Program-made: the position numbers and the translations under genes
Notes under the pieces: model-generated
What the model was told of the DNA's origin: nothing
The model's input: only the letters and a program-made list of their open reading frames with translations
The model's database searches: none
From: Laceyella tengchongensis
Lineage (GTDB): Bacteria; Bacillota; Bacilli; Thermoactinomycetales; Thermoactinomycetaceae
DNA: 64,000 nt
Direction: 5' to 3'
NCBI RefSeq assembly: GCF_900182735.1
Contig: NZ_FXTU01000003.1
Coordinates: forward strand, 310,001-374,000
Shown: piece after piece, positions 43,869 through 52,943 of the stretch
Layout: the number at the start of each line of letters is the position of its first letter
How positions within the stretch are numbered: the first letter of the stretch is position 1

Positions 43869-44972
43869 TTGTTTCTGGCCCTAAGAGAGCTGAAATTTGC
43901 CAAGTTGCGCTATTTCCTGATCGGGTTTATCATGATTCTCATTTCCTGGCTGGTCTTCATTATCTCCGGCCTGGCCAATGGACTGTCCGCCGACAATGCC
44001 GCCGCGTTATTAAACATGAAGGCGGATCATTTCGTGATCCAGCCCGACTCTGAAAACAAACTAAACCGATCGCAGATCCCTGAGGATAAATGGACGGAAA
44101 TCAAACAAATAACAGCCGGGACAGGAGCAACCCCGTTAGGACAAAAAATGCTGTCCGTCACCAAGGCGGGCACCAAAAACAAAATGGATGTCACCTTTTT
44201 CGCTATCGACGCGAACCAATTTCTAAACCCCGTCATTACCGAAGGAAGCCACTTCAACAATACCGCCAAAAACCAAGTGGTGGTGGATGCATCCCTTAAG
44301 CAAGAAGGAATCGGATTGGGGGATTGGCTCCAAGATCCCGAAACAAATCAAAAATGGAAAGTTGTTGGATTTACGGAGGGTCACACCTTCAGCCATTCAC
44401 CGGTAGTGTTTATGAATTTAAAAGATTGGGACGATCTAATCCGCGCTAATCCGCAACTGAAACAAAGGTATTACAGCGCAATTGCATTACAAATGACTCC
44501 CTCTCAAGCCGCCGAGCTGAAACGGGATGTGAGTGAGATCGATGTGATCACCAAAGAGGACGCGTTGCAGAATATTCCCGGATATAAAGAAGAGCAAGGA
44601 TCACTCACCATGATGATTGTTTTCCTTTTCGTGATCGCTTCATTTGTACAAGCCGTGTTTTTCTATGTGATCACTCTGCAAAAAACCAATCAATTCGGCG
44701 TGTTAAAAGCGCTTGGCGCCAACACATCCGATCTGGCGCGTAGCCTGATGGGGCAAGTGATTTTGCTCACCGTCACAGCAATCTTAATTAGTGTCGGATT
44801 CACATACGGAGTAGAATCGATCCTACCGGAAAGCGTGCCTTTCAAATTGGACGTAGAAACATTTCTCCTCTTTTCCGGATTGCTGTTGGTTGTGTCTGTA
44901 TTGGGGTCATTGTTATCTTTGCGCCGCATCGCCAACGTGGATGCGATTGAAGCGATCGGGAGGGCAGAATAA
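43869..44972 (+). CDS. hrtB: Heme exporter permease HrtB
   Basis: 367 residues of the FtsX/MacB type: helix 1 (about 16-40, YFLIGFIMILISWLVFIISGLANGL), a large extracellular domain, then three helices at about 240-365. It pairs with HrtA to expel toxic heme from the membrane. The TTG start at 43869 follows AAGGAGTG by about 9 bases and begins the expected FLALRELKFAKLRY. The stop abuts the hrtA start. Confidence 0.88.
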   Translation: MFLALRELKFAKLRYFLIGFIMILISWLVFIISGLANGLSADNAAALLNMKADHFVIQPDSENKLNRSQIPEDKWTEIKQITAGTGATPLGQKMLSVTKAGTKNKMDVTFFAIDANQFLNPVITEGSHFNNTAKNQVVVDASLKQEGIGLGDWLQDPETNQKWKVVGFTEGHTFSHSPVVFMNLKDWDDLIRANPQLKQRYYSAIALQMTPSQAAELKRDVSEIDVITKEDALQNIPGYKEEQGSLTMMIVFLFVIASFVQAVFFYVITLQKTNQFGVLKALGANTSDLARSLMGQVILLTVTAILISVGFTYGVESILPESVPFKLDVETFLLFSGLLLVVSVLGSLLSLRRIANVDAIEAIGRAE

Positions 44973-45695
44973 ATGAAAACAAAACTGGCGTTTGAAGATG
45001 TAAGCAAACAGTATGGCACAGGAGACAACGCCGTTAAAGCGCTGGATCATGTCTCTTTTCATGTAAACGAAGGCGAATTTGTCGCTATCGTCGGCCCGTC
45101 TGGTTCAGGAAAAAGCACCCTGTTGTCGATCGCGGGGGTGTTGTTGTCCCCATCCTCAGGTCGCCTCATCCTGGACGGCCAAGATATCACGAACCTTTCC
45201 GCCAAGGAGATGACCAAGATCCGGTTGGACAAAATTGGATTTGTCTTTCAAACATCCAACCTCGTTCCTTTCTTGACAGTGCGCGACCAGCTGTTGTTAG
45301 TCGCTGAGATCGCCAAAAAACGCGACAAAGAAGCGGAACAAAAAGCCGATGAATTGTTGGCGCACTTAGGACTCGCCCATCGTCGCAACCATTATCCCGA
45401 GCATCTGTCGGGCGGTGAACGACAAAGGGTGGCCATCGCGCGCGCGTGGATGAACAGCCCGGAACTAATCCTAGCCGACGAGCCCACAGCCAGCCTTGAC
45501 TCCAAACGGGGCAGGCAGGTGGTGGAGATGTTAGCTGATGAGGTTAAATCCAGGAGAAAAGCGGCGATCATGGTTACACATGATGAACGAGTGCTAGATC
45601 TGTGTGACCGGGTTTTGACTATCAAAGACGGCAAGCTGATTGCAACCGCCGGGATGAAAGCCGGCTCGCAACCGCTACAACACAGCCACCACTAA
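44973..45695 (+). CDS. hrtA: Heme exporter ATPase HrtA
   Basis: 240 residues: Walker A GPSGSGKST, Q-loop FQTSNLVPF, signature LSGGERQRVAIARA, Walker B LILADEPTASLD and H-loop MVTHDE. It belongs to the MacB/LolD-like group and powers HrtB. It starts directly after the hrtB stop, with GGGAGGG upstream. The tail is slightly extended and ends HSHH. Confidence 0.9.
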   Translation: MKTKLAFEDVSKQYGTGDNAVKALDHVSFHVNEGEFVAIVGPSGSGKSTLLSIAGVLLSPSSGRLILDGQDITNLSAKEMTKIRLDKIGFVFQTSNLVPFLTVRDQLLLVAEIAKKRDKEAEQKADELLAHLGLAHRRNHYPEHLSGGERQRVAIARAWMNSPELILADEPTASLDSKRGRQVVEMLADEVKSRRKAAIMVTHDERVLDLCDRVLTIKDGKLIATAGMKAGSQPLQHSHH

Positions 45696-45710
45696 ACCTA
45701 CCGGTAACAC

Positions 45711-45742
45711 AAAACCCGATTTCCCTGATACCGGAAATCGGG
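45711..45742 (-). terminator. Terminator of the HXXEE gene
   Basis: CCCGATTTCC, eight-base loop, GGAAATCGGG, with TTTTG following on the minus strand. Confidence 0.7.
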
Positions 45743-45779
45743 TGGCTCTGCCATGCAAACAGCACCGCTAAGAGGCCGA

Positions 45780-46301
45780 TCAGCAGGAACGAGATGAATT
45801 CCTCCGTTTGCAGGTGGGCAATTGTTTGCCGACGAAAAAAAGGAGCGGGATAGATAAGGCAATCCCTGCCACGGTAAACGGTGCAAAGATCAGAAAGGTC
45901 ATACCCGTGATCCATTGATCGTGGAAAGCGAGATACAACAGCAATGAATTGATCGGCAAATTGCAGGCCACTGCCGTCCAGACTCCAGGGCAAGGCTGGC
46001 GCAGGGCAATGGTTGCCGCCACGTGGGGGAGAAACACATTTAAGAGCATGGCCAATATATATCCGCAATTCAGATAAGACCACACACTTTCCGGTCCGTT
46101 TGACCAGCTTAGATAGGTTAATCCATAAGCAAGAACGGTCAAAACCAAAACGGCAAACCGGAATTCTCGCTTCCCCACTTTGGCATGCCACTTACCCGCT
46201 GTTTGCGACCATGCAGGCAACCAAATCGCTTCTTCCAAATTATGCAACGTGACAACAATGGGAAACAACCATTGAAAATATAGAAAAGACAGTTCAAACA
46301 C
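45780..46301 (-). CDS. HXXEE-domain membrane protein
   Basis: 173 residues with about five membrane helices and the family motif in TLHNLEEAIWLPAWS (HNLEE) near the N-terminus. Conserved His and Glu suggest a metal or redox site in the membrane, but no member's function is known to me. The GTG start at 46301 follows GGAGAG by 8 bases. The C-terminus is basic and Cys/Ser-rich (KRRNSSRSC). Convergent with hrtA. Confidence 0.78.
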   Translation of the reverse strand: MFELSFLYFQWLFPIVVTLHNLEEAIWLPAWSQTAGKWHAKVGKREFRFAVLVLTVLAYGLTYLSWSNGPESVWSYLNCGYILAMLLNVFLPHVAATIALRQPCPGVWTAVACNLPINSLLLYLAFHDQWITGMTFLIFAPFTVAGIALSIPLLFFVGKQLPTCKRRNSSRSC

Positions 46302-46497
46302 GGGTGCATCTCTCCTTATGCCAGAACTGCGCAGTCAAGTGATCCCCGTTCGACCATGTTGTCTTAGGTTGCCGAACCGGTCATTGTCACCTTCGATCAT
46401 ACTCCTTCATCCAGCTGAGTACAAGGTCAAAATGCAGCTGTAAGGACTAACCCGTCTATCTTTCACATATACTGTGGTCGATGGGGAGGTGGAACCG

Positions 46498-46851
46498 TTG
46501 CAGGAAAAGAAACATCCATCATGGAGGCAAATCACCATCGGCACGTTGGCTGGCATCAATCTGATGATGCTTGCACTAATCGCCGGGAAGGAAAGCATCG
46601 CCATTGAAGAATCCGTCCCTTCACTAGCTAAAACCCCCGAACACACTGCGGAGCGGGTCGAGTACGGGATGGAATGGGTCAAAACGACTACGGTTCCAGC
46701 ATATGATCCACCCGCTATGTCAAAAGGCGCGGGTCATTGGGTCGTGGAACAGTACCGCGAAATGGAATACCATTATGATATGAACGGCCGTCTGCTGTTT
46801 AAACGGCCCACCAACCAATCCTCCTATATGCGTTATTTCAAACCGCAATAA
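46498..46851 (+). CDS. Unrecognised single-pass membrane protein
   Basis: 117 residues: a short cytosolic start (MQEKKHPSWRQ), one hydrophobic segment (ITIGTLAGINLMMLALIAG) that could be a signal anchor, and a hydrophilic outside part ending YMRYFKPQ. TTG 46498 follows GGGGAGGTG; an earlier GTG has no site. A terminator follows at once. No family recognised; no Cys or enzyme motif. Confidence 0.62.
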   Translation: MQEKKHPSWRQITIGTLAGINLMMLALIAGKESIAIEESVPSLAKTPEHTAERVEYGMEWVKTTTVPAYDPPAMSKGAGHWVVEQYREMEYHYDMNGRLLFKRPTNQSSYMRYFKPQ

Positions 46852-46852
46852 C

Positions 46853-46886
46853 AAAGCCACTTCATCCGGCGATGAAGTGGCTTTTT
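46853..46886. terminator. Bidirectional terminator
   Basis: AAAGCCACTTCATC, loop CGGC, GATGAAGTGGCTTTTT between convergent genes. Confidence 0.9.
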
Positions 46887-46888
46887 CT

Positions 46889-48259
46889 TTATGTGACAAT
46901 CTCACTCCAGCACGTGCGAGTGCTGTCAGGGCATCCTTTCATCAAGTGGCACACTCCTTCAAAGAAAAGCGGATCTTTCCAACCCTTGGCCAGCTGGCGC
47001 GCTTCTTTAAAATGGTGCATCGCTTCATCCACGCGTTTCTGCTCCAGCTGGATACGCCCCCGCTGATAATGGCCCAACGCCCTTAAAGCGGGAAGATCTT
47101 GCTGGATCAATCGTTCCGCCAACCGATTGGCCTCAAGGTAATTCCCCTGATGCGAAGAAAGATGTGAGCGCATGGCTAACCACATCGGCTGCTCGCTCTG
47201 TTCCAGGGGCAATCGCGCCAGCGTCCGTTCCGCTTTGGCGACCTGGCCGGTAGCCATTTCCATCCACACATACGCAAATAACAACGATTGATTATCCCGA
47301 AACAAAGTTAACCCTTTTTTGAGCCACAAGATCGCTTCTTCGGTCCGCCCCAACGCCCACAAATTCCAAGCCACACCGTGATAAGCTCCTGCATGCTTTG
47401 GGTCCACCCAAAGCATGCGCTGATACCACGCCAAAGCTTGTTCATGCTCTCCCATCTCTTCATAATCATGGGCGATCGATTCCAAAATGCGGGGATGATT
47501 GGTTTTTTCATATGAAGCCAGCCGCCAAAAAGAGACACTGCTCCATTCTTGACAGTGCCGATAGCAATGGGATAGATAATACATTGCTTCCCAATCGTCT
47601 TCATTGATGGACAAAGCGTGATAAAAATACGGAACCGCTTCATGATACTCTCCCAATCGATAATGGCACGCCCCCAGATTAAACCACGCATCCGCATGGT
47701 CGGGCAAGAGCGACGTAACCTTAGAAAACTGTTTGATCGCTTTGCGGTCATCCCCCCGCTTAACGGCGATGCAACCCAGCATTTGATGGGCGAAACCCAC
47801 AAAAGAATCATGTGCTTCCGTATTGGCTACGATTTGAAAATGGCGTTCGGCTTCATGCCATTGCCCTTCGTGAAACAGGCTCAAACCCAGATAAATCCGT
47901 CCGAGCAGAAAGTCGGGCTCCTGCTCAACCACTTGCTGAAACAACTGGTTGGCTTCCTTAAACATCGTCAGCCCGTAGTAACCTTGCCCCTGCCGAAATG
48001 AACGCACCGCCGATTCGTGCAACCACACCTCTTCTTCGATCTCTTTATCTCCACCGTCCAAATCCGGATACTTCTCCATCAATTTGGTCACTTGTTCCAT
48101 GACTGCAGCCCAGGACTCCAGCATCTGATCGCATGATTTTTTAATTTCACGAAACCGGTTGCGCCATTTGCTTTTTTCCGCAACCTGACTTTTGGGATAC
48201 TGCTTCTCTATTTCATCCAACGCCTGTTCGACCAATTGTAGCCATTGCTGATGATACAT
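46889..48259 (-). CDS. Tetratricopeptide repeat protein
   Basis: 456 residues. An N-terminal helical segment (1-110) is followed by about eight TPR-like units, for example FLLGRIYLGLSLFHEGQWHEAERHF, ADAWFNLGACHYRLGEYHEAVPYF and AGAYHGVAWNLWALGRTEEAILWL. No signal peptide or enzyme domain; expected to be a cytosolic scaffold. ATG 48259 follows GAGGGGG; the longer frame has no site. It lies next to panBCD but no functional link is evident. Confidence 0.82.
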   Translation of the reverse strand: MYHQQWLQLVEQALDEIEKQYPKSQVAEKSKWRNRFREIKKSCDQMLESWAAVMEQVTKLMEKYPDLDGGDKEIEEEVWLHESAVRSFRQGQGYYGLTMFKEANQLFQQVVEQEPDFLLGRIYLGLSLFHEGQWHEAERHFQIVANTEAHDSFVGFAHQMLGCIAVKRGDDRKAIKQFSKVTSLLPDHADAWFNLGACHYRLGEYHEAVPYFYHALSINEDDWEAMYYLSHCYRHCQEWSSVSFWRLASYEKTNHPRILESIAHDYEEMGEHEQALAWYQRMLWVDPKHAGAYHGVAWNLWALGRTEEAILWLKKGLTLFRDNQSLLFAYVWMEMATGQVAKAERTLARLPLEQSEQPMWLAMRSHLSSHQGNYLEANRLAERLIQQDLPALRALGHYQRGRIQLEQKRVDEAMHHFKEARQLAKGWKDPLFFEGVCHLMKGCPDSTRTCWSEIVT

Positions 48260-48372
48260 CCCGCTTCCCCCTCGTTTGTCCGACATTGCATGTGGTAAGT
48301 ATGCCCAAATGTAGGGGATGCCATGTACAACGACAACGCCCCCCATGATGACATGGAGGGGCGAAAAGTGCG

Positions 48373-48759
48373 TCACACCAGCACAGTACCGTGTACTTCT
48401 TCTCCCAGCATTTCTACGATATTATTTTCTTCATCTAGCACGGCGACAACCGGTTTATGCGACCGGGCCGCCTGATCTTCCATCATCGCATAGGAAATGA
48501 TAATAACGCGGTCACCCGGTTGCACCAAGCGAGCGGCGGCTCCATTCAGGCAAATGACTTTGCTACCCCGTTCACCGGGAATCACATACGTTTCAAGCCG
48601 GGCACCATTGTTGTTGTTGACGATTTGCACTTTTTCATTCGGCAAGATGTCCACTTTGTCCAAAATGTCTTGATCAATGGTGATACTACCCACATAGTTC
48701 AAATTGGCTTCCGTTACCGTCGCGCGGTGGATTTTGGCCTTCATCATTGTTCGGAACAT
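48373..48759 (-). CDS. panD: Aspartate 1-decarboxylase proenzyme
   Basis: 128 residues, normal size, with the self-cleavage site Gly24-Ser25 in NYVGSIT that yields the pyruvoyl cofactor, plus KVQIVNNNNGARLETY and GDRVIIISYAMM. It makes beta-alanine for pantothenate. It overlaps the end of panC by 16 bases and is the last gene of panBCD. GAGAGGGG precedes the ATG. Confidence 0.95.
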   Translation of the reverse strand: MFRTMMKAKIHRATVTEANLNYVGSITIDQDILDKVDILPNEKVQIVNNNNGARLETYVIPGERGSKVICLNGAAARLVQPGDRVIIISYAMMEDQAARSHKPVVAVLDEENNIVEMLGEEVHGTVLV

Positions 48760-49619
48760 GACTTTTCCCCTCTCCCATCAAGCAGTACGTTGTCGATTAG
48801 ACGCGTTTTCCCGAAGCGCACGGCGACAGCGACAATCAAACGTTGCTCTTTCCATGCGGCACCGGGCTTTTCCAACCGCGGATAGGTTAATACTTCCGCG
48901 TAGTCGATATCGGCCAACGGCGCTGTCTGAATCCGTTCACGCACAAACTGAGCCAACTCGTCGGCGCTAGTAAAATGCCCTTGCGTCCATTTCTGCTCCA
49001 CTTCCCGCAAAGTCCGATTAATGACGAGCGCCTGCTCCCTTTCCTCTGGAGACAAATAAACATTGCGGGAACTGAGCGCCAGCCCATCTGGTTCACGCAC
49101 CGTCGGACATGGGACAATCGTCACTGGGAAATGCAGATCATGCACCATCTGCTCGATCACCGCCACTTGTTGGGCGTCTTTCATGCCAAAATAGGCACGA
49201 TCCGGAGCCACGATATGAAACAGCTTGGTCACAACTGTGGCCACGCCCGCAAAATGGCCTGGCCGGGAAGCGCCGCACAAGCGCTCCGTCACTTTCTCCA
49301 CATGCACCTGGGTCAATGGTTCTGTGGGATACATCTCACTGACAGAAGGGTGAAACAGAAAGTCCACCCCGGCCGCCTCGGCAAGCGCCTGATCCCGCTT
49401 TAAATCGCGCGGGTAGCGATCCAAGTCCTCACCGGGGCCGAATTGCAATGGATTCACGAAAATGGACATCACCACGGTGTCACACTCTTGTTTGGCCCGT
49501 TCGACCAAGCTCAGATGCCCCTGATGGAGATAGCCCATCGTCGGCACAAAGCCAATGGTCCCTTGACAACGCGATTTCAACGCAGTTCTCAATGCGTGGA
49601 TGGTTTCAATCGTTTTCAT
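48744..49619 (-). CDS. panC: Pantothenate synthetase
   Basis: 291 residues with the HIGH-like segment VPTMGYLHQGHLSLVERA, VVMSIFVNPLQFGPGEDL, YFGMKDAQQVAVI and the KMSKS-like SSRNVYLSPEER. It condenses pantoate with beta-alanine using ATP. The ATG overlaps the panB stop (ATGA). Confidence 0.96.
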   Translation of the reverse strand: MKTIETIHALRTALKSRCQGTIGFVPTMGYLHQGHLSLVERAKQECDTVVMSIFVNPLQFGPGEDLDRYPRDLKRDQALAEAAGVDFLFHPSVSEMYPTEPLTQVHVEKVTERLCGASRPGHFAGVATVVTKLFHIVAPDRAYFGMKDAQQVAVIEQMVHDLHFPVTIVPCPTVREPDGLALSSRNVYLSPEEREQALVINRTLREVEQKWTQGHFTSADELAQFVRERIQTAPLADIDYAEVLTYPRLEKPGAAWKEQRLIVAVAVRFGKTRLIDNVLLDGRGEKSCSEQ

Positions 49620-50482
49620 GCGGTTGCTCCTTCTTTCGCTCCATACAATTGCTCCGCTATTTCGCCAGCCAAGTGCGTCACATGCTCCTCTTGCGGGAAC
49701 TGGCGATTTTTCACTTCTTGTACATACTCCGCAATCCCCTCAGTCATCATGCGGCCTGCTTGGCGATACACTTTGACAAATGAGGGATGCCACTCACCGC
49801 CGAGCGCAAGCACATCATGGTAAACCAATACTTGCCCATCGCAATGGCGTCCAGCGCCAATGCCAATCGTGGGCACCCGCAACTTCTCACTGATCAGGCG
49901 CGCCAACTCTTCGGGAACGCACTCCAGCACCAATGCGCAAATGCCGGCTTGTTCCAGATGTTGCGCTTCCTCAATCAGTCGCTCAGCCGCCGCCAACTCT
50001 TTCCCTTGGATGACGTAACCGCCAAATTGGTTAACTGACTGCGGAGTCAAACCAAGGTGCCCCACCACAGGGATGCCAGCTTGGGTCAAAGCCCGGACAT
50101 TCTCTATAATCTCCCGACCACCTTCCAGCTTCACTCCGTAGGCCCCGCCCTCTTGCATGAGACGTGCAGCAGCTTTCAACACTTCATCACGCGACAGGTG
50201 CGCCACCATAAATGGCAAATCGGCAATCACCATCGCCCTGTTGGCACCGCGAGTAACCGCTTTCGTATGGTGCAACATGTCTTCCAGCGTTACCGGGATG
50301 GTGGAATCATAGCCCAGCACAACCATCCCCAGCGAATCGCCAACCAAAATCATGTCCGCTCCGGCCGCCTCAGCCATCTTTGCTGCTGGATAATCATAAG
50401 CCGTAATCATGGCGATCGGTTCATTTGCTTGTTTCATCTTGATTAGTGTTCGGGTTGTCACACGTTTTTTAGCTGTGCTCAC
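49616..50482 (-). CDS. panB: 3-methyl-2-oxobutanoate hydroxymethyltransferase
   Basis: 288 residues: ITAYDYPAAKMAEAAGADMILVGDSLGMV, AVTRGANRAMVIADLPF, and the catalytic region ALVLECVPEELA and PTIGIGAGRHCDGQVLV. It adds a hydroxymethyl group from methylene-tetrahydrofolate to ketoisovalerate, the first step to pantothenate. GTG start after GGAGGG. First gene of the panBCD operon. Confidence 0.96.
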   Translation of the reverse strand: MSTAKKRVTTRTLIKMKQANEPIAMITAYDYPAAKMAEAAGADMILVGDSLGMVVLGYDSTIPVTLEDMLHHTKAVTRGANRAMVIADLPFMVAHLSRDEVLKAAARLMQEGGAYGVKLEGGREIIENVRALTQAGIPVVGHLGLTPQSVNQFGGYVIQGKELAAAERLIEEAQHLEQAGICALVLECVPEELARLISEKLRVPTIGIGAGRHCDGQVLVYHDVLALGGEWHPSFVKVYRQAGRMMTEGIAEYVQEVKNRQFPQEEHVTHLAGEIAEQLYGAKEGATA

Positions 50483-50818
50483 AAGGAACCCTCCTTTTTC
50501 ATAGGGCCCTTGGGTCAGAGAAAATAGAAAACGCCGCTATCAGCCACACAAAGGGACTAAAAGGGCGCCATGCATCCTTGACCGCTTGCTCTGTCTCCGT
50601 CCCAAAGGCTCGAAGCAGAAAATGGCTTCTTTGCTTAGTTTGTTCAAATCACTCAGGTTACACAGTGCAGCTCCAGTTTTTGTGGATGCCGCCTTTTCCC
50701 CAGCTATAGGTTAACCAAAATCAAAACACAATGCAATAAATTTCTTTACAATCCATTGCAATAAAGGATGACTTTCTACATCAAACAAAGATCATCGCTC
50801 CCATTACCAGCTTTCATC
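50483..50818. other. Intergenic region upstream of panB
   Basis: About 336 bp. Contains a direct repeat TGCAATAAA (near 50731 and 50757) and AT-rich DNA. No gene, terminator hairpin or known riboswitch is evident. It marks the edge of the accessory block. Confidence 0.4.
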
Positions 50819-51652
50819 TCATTCCACCAACAGCCAACCAACCTTGGCTCCGCAACGCATGGGGTACGTCCCCGGGTGGATCGGGGTGAATTGGACAGTA
50901 GCCTTGCCGTCCGCCAACGGTGTTGAAATCTGGAATTCGTCGATTTGGAGCCCTTGTCCGCAATCCGCCCCTGACTTTGACACCACCTGCAATCGCAACG
51001 GGATGCCCGCTTTCGCTTGAATCATGCCTGACCATCCGGTCTCGTCAATGTGGGCTTGTACCACCTGCATCCCGGTAAGCTGCTCAGCTCGCACCGCTTT
51101 AGGATGGTGAGAGTGATGCGACGGTGCATCAGCCAATGGGAACAAACCGGCTTGTTGCCACCCTAGCGCAGCCACCATGAGCAGGGTTCCACCCCACATC
51201 ACCCAATCCCCCACTCCCAAACCCGGTGCCACTTCAGCTTCCTCTCTGATCAGCTGAACAAGCAATTGCGTAACACAGAGAAACAAAACAGCCATTAACA
51301 CGATTGTCAGATCAGGAGCTTCCCTCAGCACCATCACACCCAACATGGCTCCCATCATCCCGCCCATAATCCCAGCCACAATCCCATCCACTGCGGCTAA
51401 CAAACCACTGGGCTTGCCCAGCCAATACCCCAGCGACAAGCTGAACAGCATGGCCAATTCCGTCGGCAAAAATAGGTTGCCCCCGAATAGGATTCCTAAA
51501 ATGGTTCCCGAAAGCAGTCCTGCCATCGTCGCGCCAGCCATGGCCACCATCATACCGGTGTGCTTAGACAACCAGAACCGGTGGCGATGCACAAAAATAA
51601 GCAGACGGACGCAACCTACCCCCAACGCCATTCCCCCCAAGACCACTCCCAT
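50819..51652 (-). CDS. Membrane protein with C-terminal cupredoxin-like domain
   Basis: 277 residues. About five Gly/Met-rich membrane helices (2-165) resemble small integral membrane domains. A linker with the metal-friendly segment SHHSHHPKA leads to an extracytoplasmic cupredoxin-like domain ending VQFTPIHPGTYPMRCGAKVGWLLVE, where the Met-Arg-Cys-Gly loop carries a possible copper ligand. A role in copper handling or electron transfer is inferred. ATG 51652 follows a strong GGAGGGGG site; the longer open frame upstream (to 51937) has no comparable signal. Confidence 0.68.
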   Translation of the reverse strand: MGVVLGGMALGVGCVRLLIFVHRHRFWLSKHTGMMVAMAGATMAGLLSGTILGILFGGNLFLPTELAMLFSLSLGYWLGKPSGLLAAVDGIVAGIMGGMMGAMLGVMVLREAPDLTIVLMAVLFLCVTQLLVQLIREEAEVAPGLGVGDWVMWGGTLLMVAALGWQQAGLFPLADAPSHHSHHPKAVRAEQLTGMQVVQAHIDETGWSGMIQAKAGIPLRLQVVSKSGADCGQGLQIDEFQISTPLADGKATVQFTPIHPGTYPMRCGAKVGWLLVE

Positions 51653-52063
51653 GCCAAAACCCCCTCCGCCAAGTCGATTTAATTCACAAATTTCCGCTAA
51701 TTCATGCCGAGAAGGCCCCTTCAGCACCACCACAACCATTTTACCATATGTAGCACGTGACACGCATAGCGGCGCCACCGCAACCATCCTGTCATCCTCA
51801 AGCCTCTCATCTTCGCAATTTGTTACAAATTGTTGCACAAAAATTCCGCAGCCACTTTGCGTAAAACCAGCGCATTCCCTACCATTCATCCCTGAAAAAT
51901 CTATTATTTTCATTAGAATAAAAGGATTGAAAGCCAATTACACAAAAAGCAGGTTGCCCATTCGGCATCATATTTTAAAAAATTTATCATTTTTCTGCGA
52001 TTTAAGGAGGAATTAGCTTCAATTTGTTGAAAAACAAAAATGACCGAGAGGAGGTGACCATTC
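51653..52063. other. Intergenic region between divergent transcripts
   Basis: Holds the promoter side of the cupredoxin-like gene and of the short transcript at 52064. An AAGGAGG motif at about 52004 is not followed by a good start codon at normal spacing. Confidence 0.4.
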
Positions 52064-52105
52064 ATGATTCGCAAATTGCACTCTGGCGAGCCGCCCCAAG
52101 CTTAA
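52064..52105 (+). CDS. Possible 13-residue leader peptide
   Basis: MIRKLHSGEPPQA, preceded by AGAGGAGGTGACC, a nearly perfect ribosome binding site at ideal distance. A GC stem with a T tract follows at 52237-52273, before the coding gene at 52353. The arrangement (short peptide, terminator, gene) is that of a leader-peptide attenuator. The peptide has no obvious run of one amino acid that would name a signal. Confidence 0.45.
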   Translation: MIRKLHSGEPPQA

Positions 52106-52236
52106 TTCTTCGCCGCGAAACAAAAAAAGGCCGCAACAACAAGCAAGATGATTCATCCTCTTTAGTATTTTTCAAAAATAAAAATAATTAAAATCCTGCG
52201 GCTACTCACACGGCAAAGTGATGAATCTCATCAATC

Positions 52237-52273
52237 AAGCCCCTTCGATTCGTTTTGGTTGGGGGGCTTTTTT
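52237..52273 (+). terminator. Terminator or attenuator before the CxxC protein gene
   Basis: AAGCCCC, an 18-base loop and GGGGCTT followed by TTTTT. It lies inside the leader of the gene at 52353. Confidence 0.65.
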
Positions 52274-52352
52274 CTTGATGGCGCCAAAGAAAAAACGTCT
52301 AAAGAGATGCAAATCAGAGGAGGTACTTCATATCGAGGAGGGTGTCTGCACG

Positions 52353-52796
52353 ATGGAGTTGGTTGAAAAGCAATTGTACAGGGTTTTTAGCCATTCCCAA
52401 TCTTTGCTTGGACAAGAAGGGTTGTACTGCATGGCGTCCGATGCGGAAAGCGCACGTCACTATTTTATTGAGCAATCCATTACCGCCGAATTGAAACAAA
52501 ATCGGAGTTACTATCTCACCCGCTTCAATGAGGCCGCCGATTTTGTATTCGCGGAGGTATTCGTGAAGCAAACTCCGAGCAAGGAAAATCAACCAACAAC
52601 CACCTGTCAATTATGTGAAATGAAAGTGAAAGAATGGTTTCATCCGCATGAAGAATGGGCCCTGCTCTATCTGAAATACCAACGCGGCGAAGTCGTTTCT
52701 TTACCTGAAGAGATGATAAGGTTTATCGTGAAACGGGACATCTTACATGCGGATGCGGTATACATAGAAAAAGTGGATTTCGTCGAAATAGATTAA
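52353..52796 (+). CDS. Unrecognised CxxC protein
   Basis: 147 residues, soluble, beginning MELVEKQLYRVFSHSQ. A Cys pair occurs in TTCQLCEMKVKEWFHPHEEW, with two His close by, a possible zinc site. The C-terminal part is ILHADAVYIEKVDFVEID. GGAGGG lies about 10 bases before the ATG. The longer frame from 52218 would run through the terminator hairpin and is not preferred. I do not recognise the family. Confidence 0.62.
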   Translation: MELVEKQLYRVFSHSQSLLGQEGLYCMASDAESARHYFIEQSITAELKQNRSYYLTRFNEAADFVFAEVFVKQTPSKENQPTTTCQLCEMKVKEWFHPHEEWALLYLKYQRGEVVSLPEEMIRFIVKRDILHADAVYIEKVDFVEID

Positions 52797-52943
52797 CCAT
52801 GAATTTATCGCGACCCGCTACCGGTCGCGGTCTTTGTCTGGAATCGTCAACTAGGTAAAAAACCTCTTAAACCAGCGAAGCCCCCTGTGAAGCGCGAATA
52901 AGAATACGGCCCTGTTTGGCAATGCCTTTTGCCCCCCTGATCC

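Noticed and set aside
45622..46191. Minus-strand ORF overlapping the HXXEE gene
   Set aside because: Shadow frame of the HXXEE gene; no start signal and Arg/Ser-rich translation.
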